Shown piece by piece: positions 17,326-25,627 of a stretch of 64,000 bases of DNA. The notes beneath the pieces are model-generated. The model ran no database searches and had not been told where the DNA came from. It saw only the letters and a list, made by a program, of their open reading frames with translations. Source of the DNA: Marivita sp. (lineage in GTDB: Bacteria > Pseudomonadota > Alphaproteobacteria > Rhodobacterales > Rhodobacteraceae); the NCBI RefSeq assembly GCF_020055635.1, contig NZ_JAIPUT010000013.1, forward strand, positions 26,309-90,308. The letters are read 5' to 3'. The first letter of the stretch is position 1, and each line of letters begins with the position of its first letter. The translations under genes and the position numbers were made by a program.

Positions 17326-18144
17326 ATGAAATTCATCGCACTCCTCGCATTTGGCGCGGCGGCTTGTCTGCCCGTGCCGGCGCTTGCGGGCGACCCGCCG
17401 CCATTTCCCGAGTTCACCTTCAAGATGAGCAAGCCGCCCAAAGCCGGCACGAGCAAGCGCATCACCGTTCAGATCGAACCCGAAGCCGAATCCCCGCCGG
17501 AAAGCGCATCGGCGTCTGCTGCGGCATCGCCCGCGCCCGCCGCGCCGGTCTCGAGCTACGCATGGTTCTGGGACAGGGTCTCGCCCGGGATCGACACCGA
17601 CGGCACCGCACGGCTGCGCGAAGCGCTGGTCAGTCTTTCGGGCGGTCCGGGGGGCGCTTCGGTCAAGGGGCCGCGCTTGCAGACCATTCAGGGCATCGCG
17701 CGTTCCGAGGGTGAACATGTGCTGCGCGCGACCATCGGCACCAAGGTATCCCCGGCGCTGGTTCTTGCGGTCATAGCGGTGGAATCCGCGGGTCAGCGCA
17801 GCGCCGAAAGCCATAAGGGCGCGCAGGGGCTGATGCAGCTCATGCCCGACACCGCGCGCCGCTTCGGGGTGGAGGACAGCCTGTCGCCCGCGCAGAACAT
17901 TCGCGGGGGGGTGGCTTATCTTGATTGGTTGCTGGCCGAATTCGGCGGTGATGCGGTGCTCGCGCTGGCCGGCTACAACGCGGGCGAGAACGCGGTGAAG
18001 GCCCATAAGGGCGTGCCGCCCTTCGCGGAAACGCGCGACTACGTGCCCAAGGTGCTGGCCGCCTTTCAGGTGGCCAGCGGGCTGTGCAAGACGCGGCCCG
18101 AGCTGATCTCGGATGGCTGTGCGCTCAATCTTGCGATGAACTGA
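17326..18144 (+). CDS. Lytic transglycosylase (SLT domain), probably periplasmic
   Basis: 272 residues from the ATG at 17326 (MKFIALLAFGA), which starts a clear signal peptide ending near ALAGD; the longer open frame from 17197 would hide this signal. After about 90 variable residues rich in Ala, Pro and Ser comes the SLT domain: VSPALVLAVIAVESAGQRSA (catalytic Glu in VESAG), GLMQLMPDTARRFGV, ILRGGVAYLDWLL-like residues (NIRGGVAYLDWLL) and LALAGYNAGENAV. It cuts peptidoglycan, and its position opposite the pilin genes suggests that it opens the wall for the Flp fibre. Confidence 0.92.
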   Translation: MKFIALLAFGAAACLPVPALAGDPPPFPEFTFKMSKPPKAGTSKRITVQIEPEAESPPESASASAAASPAPAAPVSSYAWFWDRVSPGIDTDGTARLREALVSLSGGPGGASVKGPRLQTIQGIARSEGEHVLRATIGTKVSPALVLAVIAVESAGQRSAESHKGAQGLMQLMPDTARRFGVEDSLSPAQNIRGGVAYLDWLLAEFGGDAVLALAGYNAGENAVKAHKGVPPFAETRDYVPKVLAAFQVASGLCKTRPELISDGCALNLAMN

Positions 18145-18160
18145 GCCCGCGCCGGGCCGG

Positions 18161-18787
18161 TCATACGATCGTCGCTTCGGTGGCCGCGCGCAGCTCTTCT
18201 TCGGTGACGCCGCTGGCACATTCGACGATCTTCAGTCCGCCATCGACCACATCGAGCACGCCGAGATTGGTGATGATCCGGTTCACCACGCCGGTCCCGG
18301 TCAGCGGAAGCGTGCATGCCTTGAGCAGCTTGCTGTCGCCGTGCTTGTTGGTGTGATCCATCACCACCACCACGCGGCGCACGCCTGCGACCAGATCCAT
18401 CGCGCCGCCCATGCCCTTGACCAGCTTGCCGGGGATCATCCAGTTGGCCAGGTCACCGTTCTCGGCCACTTCCATCGCGCCCAGGATCGCCATGGCAATC
18501 TTGCCGCCGCGGATCATGCCAAAGCTGGTGGCGCTGTCAAAATAGGATGTATGTGGCAGTTCGGTGATGGTCTGCTTGCCCGCGTTGATCAGGTCGGGAT
18601 CGACCCCGTCATCGGTGGGGAAGGGGCCCATGCCCAGCATGCCGTTCTCGGACTGCAGCGTCACATGCACGCCCTCGGGGATATAGTTGGGCACCAGCGT
18701 CGGGATTCCGATGCCGAGATTCACATAGGTGCCGTCTTCGAGTTCCTGTGCCGCGCGGGCGGCCATTTCATTACGGTCCCAAGCCAT
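18161..18787 (-). CDS. scoB: 3-oxoacid CoA-transferase subunit B
   Basis: 208 residues from the ATG at 18787; AAGGAG lies about 7 bases upstream, which favours this start over the ATG two codons earlier. It is a class I CoA-transferase beta subunit with [15 protein letters not shown] and the catalytic Glu47 in LQSENGMLG. With subunit A it moves CoA between succinate and 3-oxoacids such as acetoacetate. The gene overlaps the end of the SGNH-like gene by 17 bases, so it is translated with it. Unusually, its partner scoA lies two genes upstream rather than next to it. Confidence 0.95.
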   Translation of the reverse strand: MAWDRNEMAARAAQELEDGTYVNLGIGIPTLVPNYIPEGVHVTLQSENGMLGMGPFPTDDGVDPDLINAGKQTITELPHTSYFDSATSFGMIRGGKIAMAILGAMEVAENGDLANWMIPGKLVKGMGGAMDLVAGVRRVVVVMDHTNKHGDSKLLKACTLPLTGTGVVNRIITNLGVLDVVDGGLKIVECASGVTEEELRAATEATIV

Positions 18788-19562
18788 GGTCATACTCCTT
18801 TCGGGGTGAGTGAGTGCGGCATTCGGGCTCAAGGCCCAGCCATTGCCGTGCGAAGGCTTCGAAATGCGCGAAGCCGTAGTCGGAATTCATATGGGTGTAG
18901 TCGGGTGCCGACGGGGTCTTGTCCGGACCGAGGGCCGCGGCGCGCGCATGGGCGGCGGCGCTGCGGCCGGGGCTTTCGATCAGGTGGTCGGGCTGGGGCA
19001 TATAACCATAAGGAAGACCCGACATGTGAAAGGCCACCGTTTTGGACCAAAGCCCGATCAACGCTGCGGCGGCCGGGTGGTGCAGCCAACCGGCGGCCTG
19101 TTCGGGCAGATCCGCCGCACCGTCGGCGGGAAACGGCGTGGGCGCCACGACGCAGCGGGGATCGCCGCGCAGGAAGCGCGCAAGTTTCTGGCAGTGGCGC
19201 TCGATCCGGAAGTCCAGGAATTCTTCCAGCAGCGCCCATGATACGCTCCGCGCGCGCCCGCGCGCGGGCAGCCCCAGAATATCGAAATCTTCGATCATGC
19301 GGCTCAGACCGCTGATGGCAAAGCTTTGACCGGCCAGAAGGATGTGATCCTGCTCGCTCAGGTCGATCCGGTCGGGCAGGCCCTCGGCGGCAGGTTCGCG
19401 GGCGATCAGGACGCCGCTTTCGTCATAATGGCATGAGGCGAAGCTGTGGCGCGGCAGGGCAAAGAAGGACAGCTCCAGCGTGGGAAACGCCACCTCTATC
19501 GCCTCGCGCGCCATCATGTAGGCGCCGATATGCGAATTGCCGATGATCGCCACGCGCGTCAT
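18771..19562 (-). CDS. SGNH-like protein between the CoA-transferase subunits, function unknown
   Basis: 263 residues. The N-terminus [18 protein letters not shown] has the GNSH motif (residues 8-11), which resembles block I of SGNH-type hydrolases with the catalytic Ser, and [14 protein letters not shown] near the C-terminus may supply the Asp-x-x-His pair (block V). No signal peptide is seen. It starts in an ATGA overlap with the GSCFA gene upstream and ends inside scoB. Both this protein and its GSCFA neighbour suggest esterase or acetylation chemistry, perhaps on a glycan, but the substrate cannot be told. Confidence 0.6.
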   Translation of the reverse strand: MTRVAIIGNSHIGAYMMAREAIEVAFPTLELSFFALPRHSFASCHYDESGVLIAREPAAEGLPDRIDLSEQDHILLAGQSFAISGLSRMIEDFDILGLPARGRARSVSWALLEEFLDFRIERHCQKLARFLRGDPRCVVAPTPFPADGAADLPEQAAGWLHHPAAAALIGLWSKTVAFHMSGLPYGYMPQPDHLIESPGRSAAAHARAAALGPDKTPSAPDYTHMNSDYGFAHFEAFARQWLGLEPECRTHSPRKEYDHGLGP

Positions 19563-20626
19563 TTGCGGAACGCCTCCAGCAGGATTTCCTCGCAGATCGT
19601 GTCATCGTCGGCGGGTGCCGGGACAGGGACCGGAGGGATGGCGGGGCTGTCTTCAGGGCCCTTTCCGGCCGTATCGCCCGCGCCAAGCGCAAGCGAGAAC
19701 GCCCGCAGCACCAGTTGCACGCCGTCATCGGTGGGCTGGCGTGCGAACTGATCCAGGTAAGGGCCGCGCGCAATGGTGGTGGTGATGATCTCATAGGCGG
19801 GGAAATAGTCGAAATCGGGATCGCTCATCTGCAACTCGCCGCAGACCGCGCGCAGCACCGCCTTGGAATAGGCGGTGGCCGAGGCGACATGATCGCCGCC
19901 CGCCGTCGCCACCAGCGGCACCGGCGACACTGTCAGAATGAAACGCGCGGGCAGTCCGGCGGCGCGCAGCAGGTCGCGGCTGGCCTTGAGGTCCTCCAGA
20001 ACTTCGCCGTGGGTGAAGTTGTGGAATGTCTCGCAGGCGGGGTCGTGATCGCCCGCCACTGTGCCCGGGGCCGTGGGCAGGGCATAGCCGCTGGCGGTGT
20101 CGATCCAGCTTTCGGTCAGCCCCAGGGTCACAATGATGCATTCGGTGTTTTCCAGCACCGCGCGCACCGCCCCAAGATGCTCCTTGCGGCTTTGTGCGAC
20201 CTCGTCGGGATGGCCCAGACCTTCGGGTTCGACCGTCGGGCGCAGCGCATCAAAGAACCGCCCCTGGCGCTCCCATATCGGTGCAGGCACCGGATCGGGC
20301 GACAGCGCCTGTTCGATCAGCTGGCGGAACTGGCGCGCGGTATAGACATTGCCATAGCGCCCCGAAAACAGGTTATAGCCGAAGCGGTGGCACAGGTTTG
20401 TGGGCATATGCGCGGACATGTCCTCGCCTTGCAGCACATGCCAGCCGCCGCGCACCAGCGCGCGATGCAGATGCTGGGCAAAGCAGCTTCCGATCGTCAT
20501 CAGCGCGGTCTGGCGCGTGATCCCCGCCTTGGGCGCCCAAAGTTGCGCCAGCGCCGCGTCATCGTCGCGCCCGACGCAGCTGCGCCAGAAGGCGCGCTCC
20601 GGCAGATCCTGATAGGGCGAACGCAT
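19559..20626 (-). CDS. GSCFA-domain protein
   Basis: 355 residues. The family motif is seen as TIGSCFAQHL (GSCFA at residues 46-50), followed by HMPTNLCHRFGYNLFSGRYGNVYTA, VTLGLTESWID and FHNFTHGEV, all typical of GSCFA proteins. These are SGNH-related hydrolases of unknown physiological role. The C-terminal 50 residues are Pro/Ala-rich and variable. The gene starts 16 bases after scoA ends and overlaps the next gene by ATGA, so it is embedded in the CoA-transferase operon. Confidence 0.85.
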   Translation of the reverse strand: MRSPYQDLPERAFWRSCVGRDDDAALAQLWAPKAGITRQTALMTIGSCFAQHLHRALVRGGWHVLQGEDMSAHMPTNLCHRFGYNLFSGRYGNVYTARQFRQLIEQALSPDPVPAPIWERQGRFFDALRPTVEPEGLGHPDEVAQSRKEHLGAVRAVLENTECIIVTLGLTESWIDTASGYALPTAPGTVAGDHDPACETFHNFTHGEVLEDLKASRDLLRAAGLPARFILTVSPVPLVATAGGDHVASATAYSKAVLRAVCGELQMSDPDFDYFPAYEIITTTIARGPYLDQFARQPTDDGVQLVLRAFSLALGAGDTAGKGPEDSPAIPPVPVPAPADDDTICEEILLEAFRK

Positions 20627-20642
20627 CCCCGCCGCCCCCGGC

Positions 20643-21338
20643 TCAGGCCGCGCGGGTGGTGCGTTGCTCGATGCGCTTCTCGTGCTCGCCCTGGATCAGA
20701 CGGTGCACATAGATGCCGGGCAGGTGGATGTGATCGGGGTCCAGCTCGCCCGGTTCGACGATTTCCTCGACTTCCATCACGCAGACCTTGCCGCACATCG
20801 CCGCGGGCGGATTGAAGTTGCGCGCGGTCTTGCGAAAGATCGCGTTCCCGGTCGTGTCGGCCTTCCAGGCCTTGACGATGCTCAGATCGGCGAAGATGCC
20901 GCGTTCCAGAACATAGGTCTCGCCGTCGAAATCCTTGTGTTCCTTGCCCTCGGCCACCTGCGTGCCGACGCCGGTCTTTGTGTAGAAGCCCGGAATACCC
21001 GCGCCCCCGGCGCGCATCCGCTCGGCCAGCGTGCCTTGCGGGTTGAATTCCAGCTCCAGTTCACCCGACAGATACTGGCGCATGAATTCGGCGTTTTCGC
21101 CCACATAAGAGCTGAGCATCTTGCGCACCTGGCGGGTCTGCAACAGGATGCCGATGCCGAAATCGTCAATGCCCGCATTGTTCGAGGCGAAGGTCAGGTC
21201 CTTGACGCCGCTTTCCTTGATCGCTTCCAGCAACAGCTCCGGAATGCCGCACAAGCCAAAGCCGCCCGCGGCGATCAGCATGTCGTCGCGCAAAAGTCCG
21301 TCCAGGGCCTCGGTCGCATTGCCATAGACCTTTTTCAT
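20643..21338 (-). CDS. scoA: 3-oxoacid CoA-transferase subunit A
   Basis: 231 residues from the ATG at 21338 (MKKVYGNATEAL), preceded by GAGGATCC; 30 further upstream codons are open but not family-like. The glycine loop GGFGLCGIPELL (near residue 25) and SNNAGIDDFGIG are typical of the alpha subunit of succinyl-CoA:3-ketoacid CoA-transferases. It opens a four-gene run scoA-GSCFA-SGNH-scoB. A perfect palindrome lies about 100 bases upstream. Confidence 0.95.
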   Translation of the reverse strand: MKKVYGNATEALDGLLRDDMLIAAGGFGLCGIPELLLEAIKESGVKDLTFASNNAGIDDFGIGILLQTRQVRKMLSSYVGENAEFMRQYLSGELELEFNPQGTLAERMRAGGAGIPGFYTKTGVGTQVAEGKEHKDFDGETYVLERGIFADLSIVKAWKADTTGNAIFRKTARNFNPPAAMCGKVCVMEVEEIVEPGELDPDHIHLPGIYVHRLIQGEHEKRIEQRTTRAA

Positions 21339-21436
21339 CACGGGATCCTCCTCGAAAACCTGTCTGTCCACGGTATGGGGCGCGAGGCGGGCCAAAGTCA
21401 ACGACCCCGGCCCGCAAATCCACTCCACTAGGGTTA

Positions 21437-21456
21437 CTACGTATGGCTTTACGTAG
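21437..21456. promoter_or_regulatory. Perfect inverted repeat upstream of scoA
   Basis: CTACGTA-N6-TACGTAG, 7-bp arms, sits 98 bases before the scoA ATG and 10 bases after the topA stop. It could be an operator for the scoA operon or a weak 3' hairpin of topA; the absence of a U tract favours an operator. The regulator is unknown. Confidence 0.45.
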
Positions 21457-21465
21457 CGCGCCCCC

Positions 21466-23988
21466 TCATTTCTTGGCGGCGGCCTTCTTGCGGGGGGCCG
21501 CCTTGGCGCGGCCCTTGCCCTTCTTGCCGGCCTTCTCGGCGATCAGCTGCACGGCCATGTCCATGGTCACGTCCCCGGGGTCGGTCCCCTTGGGCAGGGT
21601 GGCGTTGATCTTGTCCCATTTCACATAGGGGCCATAGCGGCCATCCATCACGTTCACCGCGCCGCCGCTTTCGGGATGCTCGCCCAGTTCCTTGAGCGCC
21701 TTGGCGGTGGCGCGCCCCTTCCCGCGCGAGGCGGCTTTCTTGGCCAGTTCCTCGACCGCGCGGTTCATGCCGATGGTAAAGACGTCATCGGGGTCTTTCA
21801 GGTTGGCGTAAAGGCGGCCATGCTTCACATAGGGGCCATAGCGCCCGATGCCGGCCTCGACCGGCTCGCCATCCTCGGGATGCGGGCCGATCTCGCGCGG
21901 GAGGCTCAGCAGCATCAGGGCCTTTTCCAGGTCCATGTCGTCTGGGCTCCAGCCCTTGGGCAGGCTGGCGCGGGGCGGCTTCTTGTTGTCTTCGGTGACT
22001 TCGCCACGCTGCACATAGGGGCCGAACCGGCCCGAACGCAGGCTGATCTCGTCGCCTGCGTCCTCGCCCAGCACCCTGTCGCCGCCCTCGGCCCCCTCGC
22101 CGCCGATCGGGCGGGTGTAGCGGCATTCGGGATAGCGTGAACAGCCCACGAAACCGCCGGTGCGCGAGGTCTTGAGATGCAGGCTGCCTTCGCCGCAGAG
22201 CGGGCAGGCGCGCGGATCGCTGCCATCCTCGCGCGGCGGATAAAGCTGCGGTGCAAGCGCATCGTCGAGTATGTCCAGAACTTCGGTGATCCTCAGTTCG
22301 GACGTTTCGGCGATCGCCGCCGAGAAATCACGCCAGAACCGGTTGAGCACCTGCTTGTAGTCGAGATCGCCCGCGCTGACCTTGTCCAGTTCGTCCTCGA
22401 GATTGGCGGTGAATTCGTAGCCGACATATTTGCGAAAGAAGTTGAGCAGGAAGATCGTGACGATCCGGCCCTTGTCTTCGGGGATCAGGCGGTTCTTGTC
22501 CTTGCGGACATATTCGCGATCCTGGATCGTGGTGACGATACTGGCATAGGTCGAGGGCCGCCCGATGCCCAGCTCTTCCATCTTCTTGACCAGCGTCGCC
22601 TCGGTATAGCGCGGCGGGGGCTGGGTGAAATGTTGCTCGGGGGTGACGCCGCGCTTTTCGGCGGGCTCCCCCTGGGTGATCTGGGGCAGGCGCTTGTCGT
22701 CGTCATCGACGGCCTGATCGTCGCGCCCCTCTTCATAGATGCGCAGAAAACCGTCGAACAGGACAACCTGCCCGGTGGCGCGCAGCTCGACCTGATCGTC
22801 GCGGCTGCCGATATCGACGGTGGTGCGCTCCAGCCTTGCGCCTTCCATCTGGCAGGCGAGGGTGCGTTTCCAGATCAGGTCATAGAGCTTGCGCTGATCG
22901 GCATCGGTGGTGCGGATCGCCTTGGCGTCGCGCGTCATGTCGGTGGGGCGGATACATTCATGCGCTTCCTGCGCGTTCTTGGCCTTGTTCTTGTACATAC
23001 GCGGCGATTTGGGGACATAGGCCTCGCCGAAGCGGTCCTTGATCGCGTCACGCGCCGCCATGACGGCCTCGGGGGCCATGTCGATGCCGTCGGTCCGCAT
23101 ATAGGTGATGTAGCCCGCTTCATAGAGCCGCTGCGCCGCGCTCATGGTCTGGCGGGCGCCCATGCCGAACTTGCGGCTGGCCTCCTGCTGGAGGGTGGAT
23201 GTCATGAAGGGCGGGGCGGGGTTGCGCGAGGCGGGCTTGGCCTCGACCGACTTGACGCTCATGTCGCGCGACTCGATCGCCTGCACTGCGAGCTCCGCCT
23301 GGGTGCCGTTCTCGAGGTCGTAGCGTTCCAGTTTCTTGCCGGCCAGAACCGTCAGGCGGGCCTCGAATTCCTGACCGCGCGGCGTGGCCATCAGGGCCTT
23401 GACGGACCAGTATTCACGGGCGCGGAAGGCCTCGATCTCCATCTCGCGCTCGACGATCAGGCGCAGGCAGACCGATTGCACGCGCCCGGCCGATTTCGCG
23501 CCCGGCAGCTTGCGCCAGAGCACCGGGCTGAGGTTGAACCCGACAAGATAATCCAGCGCGCGGCGCGCCAGGTAGGCTTCGACCAGGTCGCGATCCACGT
23601 CGCGGGGATTCTGCATCGCCTCGGTCACGGCTGTCTTGGTGATGGCGTTGAACACCACGCGGCTGACCTTGGTGTCGGCCTTGATCACCTTGCGCTTGCG
23701 CAGCGCCTCTTCGAGGTGCCAACTGATCGCCTCGCCCTCGCGGTCGGGGTCGGTGGCGAGGATCAGGTTCTGGTCATCCTTGAGCGCGTCGGCGATCGCC
23801 TTGACGTGTTTGCGCGAGTCGTTTCCGATCTCCCATTTCATGTCAAAATCATGTTCGGGATCGACCGAACCATCCTTGGCGGGCAGGTCGCGCACATGCC
23901 CGTAAGACGCCAGAACCGTGTAGTCGGATCCCAGATACTTGTTTATTGTCTTGGCCTTGGCCGGGGATTCGACAACGACGACGGGCAT
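21466..23988 (-). CDS. topA: DNA topoisomerase I
   Basis: 840 residues from the ATG at 23988, with AAAGGAGTCTCC before it; 15 extra upstream codons are open. Type IA enzyme that relaxes negative supercoils. The Toprim domain starts with VVVESPAKAKTINKYLG and has DPDREGEAISWH. The active-site region has GYITYMRTDGIDM (catalytic Tyr in YMRTD). One C4 zinc ribbon (CPLCGEGSLHLKTSRTGGFVGC) follows, then TopA C-terminal repeats (FGPYVQ, YGPYVKHG, YGPYVKWD) and a Lys/Ala-rich tail. dprA lies upstream on the same strand. Confidence 0.97.
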   Translation of the reverse strand: MPVVVVESPAKAKTINKYLGSDYTVLASYGHVRDLPAKDGSVDPEHDFDMKWEIGNDSRKHVKAIADALKDDQNLILATDPDREGEAISWHLEEALRKRKVIKADTKVSRVVFNAITKTAVTEAMQNPRDVDRDLVEAYLARRALDYLVGFNLSPVLWRKLPGAKSAGRVQSVCLRLIVEREMEIEAFRAREYWSVKALMATPRGQEFEARLTVLAGKKLERYDLENGTQAELAVQAIESRDMSVKSVEAKPASRNPAPPFMTSTLQQEASRKFGMGARQTMSAAQRLYEAGYITYMRTDGIDMAPEAVMAARDAIKDRFGEAYVPKSPRMYKNKAKNAQEAHECIRPTDMTRDAKAIRTTDADQRKLYDLIWKRTLACQMEGARLERTTVDIGSRDDQVELRATGQVVLFDGFLRIYEEGRDDQAVDDDDKRLPQITQGEPAEKRGVTPEQHFTQPPPRYTEATLVKKMEELGIGRPSTYASIVTTIQDREYVRKDKNRLIPEDKGRIVTIFLLNFFRKYVGYEFTANLEDELDKVSAGDLDYKQVLNRFWRDFSAAIAETSELRITEVLDILDDALAPQLYPPREDGSDPRACPLCGEGSLHLKTSRTGGFVGCSRYPECRYTRPIGGEGAEGGDRVLGEDAGDEISLRSGRFGPYVQRGEVTEDNKKPPRASLPKGWSPDDMDLEKALMLLSLPREIGPHPEDGEPVEAGIGRYGPYVKHGRLYANLKDPDDVFTIGMNRAVEELAKKAASRGKGRATAKALKELGEHPESGGAVNVMDGRYGPYVKWDKINATLPKGTDPGDVTMDMAVQLIAEKAGKKGKGRAKAAPRKKAAAKK

Positions 23989-24134
23989 GGAGACTCCTTT
24001 CGACTCGGGTCGAGACTTATGGCGGCGGAACATGTGGGCTTACAAGAGGCTTTGTCAATGCGCCCCAAGGCAGCGATGGCCTCAGGGGCGTTGGCAAAGG
24101 ACTGCTCGGCGCGCGCAGGCGCGTCGGGGCCGGG

Positions 24135-25307
24135 TCAGACCCGCGACAACAGGCCGCCGGGTTGGCGGCGGATGCGACCGTCCAGTTCGAGGTCGGTGAG
24201 CACCGGCGTGACGGCATTGGCGGGCACGGCAAGGTCGCGGATCAGTTGATCCTCGGCCAGGGGAGAGGGGCCGAGCCGGTCAAGGATCCGGCTGTGCAGC
24301 AAGGCCGTGTCGTGCAGGCTGCGGCTGTCGCGCGGTGGCGCGGCAGGGGGCGCAGGCAAGGCAGGGGCCGTTGGTGCCAGTGGCATTTCGGCCTGTGCCG
24401 CGGCGGGGCGCGGGGCGGCTGGCAGCGCCTCTGTCACGTCGGCGGCGCGGCGCACCAGAAGGGCGCCGTCGCGGATCAGCATGTTGCACCCGGCGGCGCG
24501 CGCATCGAAGGGATGGCCGGGCACCGCCAGCACCTCGCGCCCCTGATCAAGCGCCATGCGTGCGGTAATCAGCGAGCCGGATTTCGCGGCTGCCTCGACC
24601 ACCACGACAGCCTTGGAGATACCGCTTATGATCCTGTTTCTGCGAGGAAAATGGCGTGCTTGCGGGGCCATGCCCATGGGCTGTTCCGAAAGGCGCAGGC
24701 CGGTCTTGGCGATGTCTTCGGCAAGGCGCGCGTTTTCGGCCGGATACATCACGTCGACACCCCCGGCCATGATGGCGACGGTGCCGGTTTCGCGGGTGGC
24801 AGTATGGGCGGCGGTGTCGATGCCGCGCGCCAGCCCCGAGACCACGACAAGCCCCTCGGCCGCCAGATCGGCGGCCAGCGCGCGTGCCATGCGCAGCCCC
24901 AGCGACGACGCGTTGCGCGCGCCCACCAGCGCGATCATCGGGCGCTTGAGAATATCGGGATCGCCAATCGCCCAGAGAAGCGGCGGCGCATCGGGAATCT
25001 GTTGCAGATCAGCAGGATAGCCGGGTTCGCCCATGCATATCATCTGCGCACCAGCGGCCTTGGCGGCGCGCAGTTCGCCCATCGCGACCGCCTCGGGGCA
25101 GGGGGTATAGTCCTTGACCCCGGCGGCGCGGGCGACCTCGGGCAAAGCCGCGAGCGCGGAATCTGCCGAGCCATGTTCGCCCAGCAGCCGCAGGAAAGTC
25201 GCGGGACCGACCCGGTGTGAGCGCAAGAGGCGAAGCCACGACACCCGATCATCTTCCGTGGTGGGTGGGAGTGGGGGGTGAGTGGAAGGATGTGGGTCTT
25301 CAGACAT
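24135..25307 (-). CDS. dprA: DNA-processing protein DprA
   Basis: 390 residues from the ATG at 25307 (GGAG 5 bases before it). It loads RecA on incoming single-stranded DNA in transformation. An N-terminal helical part is followed by the Rossmann-like DprA domain with ALVGARNASSLGLRMARALAADL, VSGLARGIDTAAH, SEQPMGMAPQARHFPRRNRIISGIS, and SLITARMALDQGREVLAVPGHPFD. The C-terminal DML1-like winged helix ends at PGGLLSRV after a Pro/Ala linker. topA follows on the same strand 146 bases downstream, as in many alphaproteobacteria. Confidence 0.95.
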   Translation of the reverse strand: MSEDPHPSTHPPLPPTTEDDRVSWLRLLRSHRVGPATFLRLLGEHGSADSALAALPEVARAAGVKDYTPCPEAVAMGELRAAKAAGAQMICMGEPGYPADLQQIPDAPPLLWAIGDPDILKRPMIALVGARNASSLGLRMARALAADLAAEGLVVVSGLARGIDTAAHTATRETGTVAIMAGGVDVMYPAENARLAEDIAKTGLRLSEQPMGMAPQARHFPRRNRIISGISKAVVVVEAAAKSGSLITARMALDQGREVLAVPGHPFDARAAGCNMLIRDGALLVRRAADVTEALPAAPRPAAAQAEMPLAPTAPALPAPPAAPPRDSRSLHDTALLHSRILDRLGPSPLAEDQLIRDLAVPANAVTPVLTDLELDGRIRRQPGGLLSRV

Positions 25308-25627
25308 CGCCGCTCCGCCTGCTTGCAAACCCACTATGCGCAGCGGTGGTTAATGGCTGGTAAACCGAAACCGGGCGAGTCGCGTTTATTGACGAGAATT
25401 ATGTCAACATGTTGAAATCAAGCATTAATTATTTTCTCTGACGACATGAAAATACTGTCGGTATCACCTCGGCATTGCATCGGTATCGCGTCGGTGCGGA
25501 TATCGGTGGCCGCGCAGGCCGGGTGAATCATGAACGCGCCGCGCGCCGTGGCAAAGCATCAGCAAGGATGCCTGCCGCAGGCTGGCGGGTTTGGTATTAT
25601 TGAAGGGGCGCGCGCAGGAGCAGGCGA
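25308..25627. other. Intergenic region tldD-dprA with overlapping palindromes
   Basis: This 320-base gap has no convincing gene. A low-GC patch at about 25385-25440 contains TTGAC-N9-GTCAA (25389-25407), overlapping the self-complementary TCAACATGTTGA (25404-25415); both lie 80-110 bases upstream of dprA. A 13-base palindrome GCCTGC-C-GCAGGC near 25570 may be a weak 3' hairpin of tldD. The stretch 25460-25515 repeats the word TCGGT several times without clear structure. Confidence 0.5.

Noticed and set aside
25460..25520. Tandem TCGGT words between tldD and dprA as a repeat array
   Set aside because: The copies are short, irregularly spaced and imperfect; no CRISPR-like or iteron-like unit is supported.
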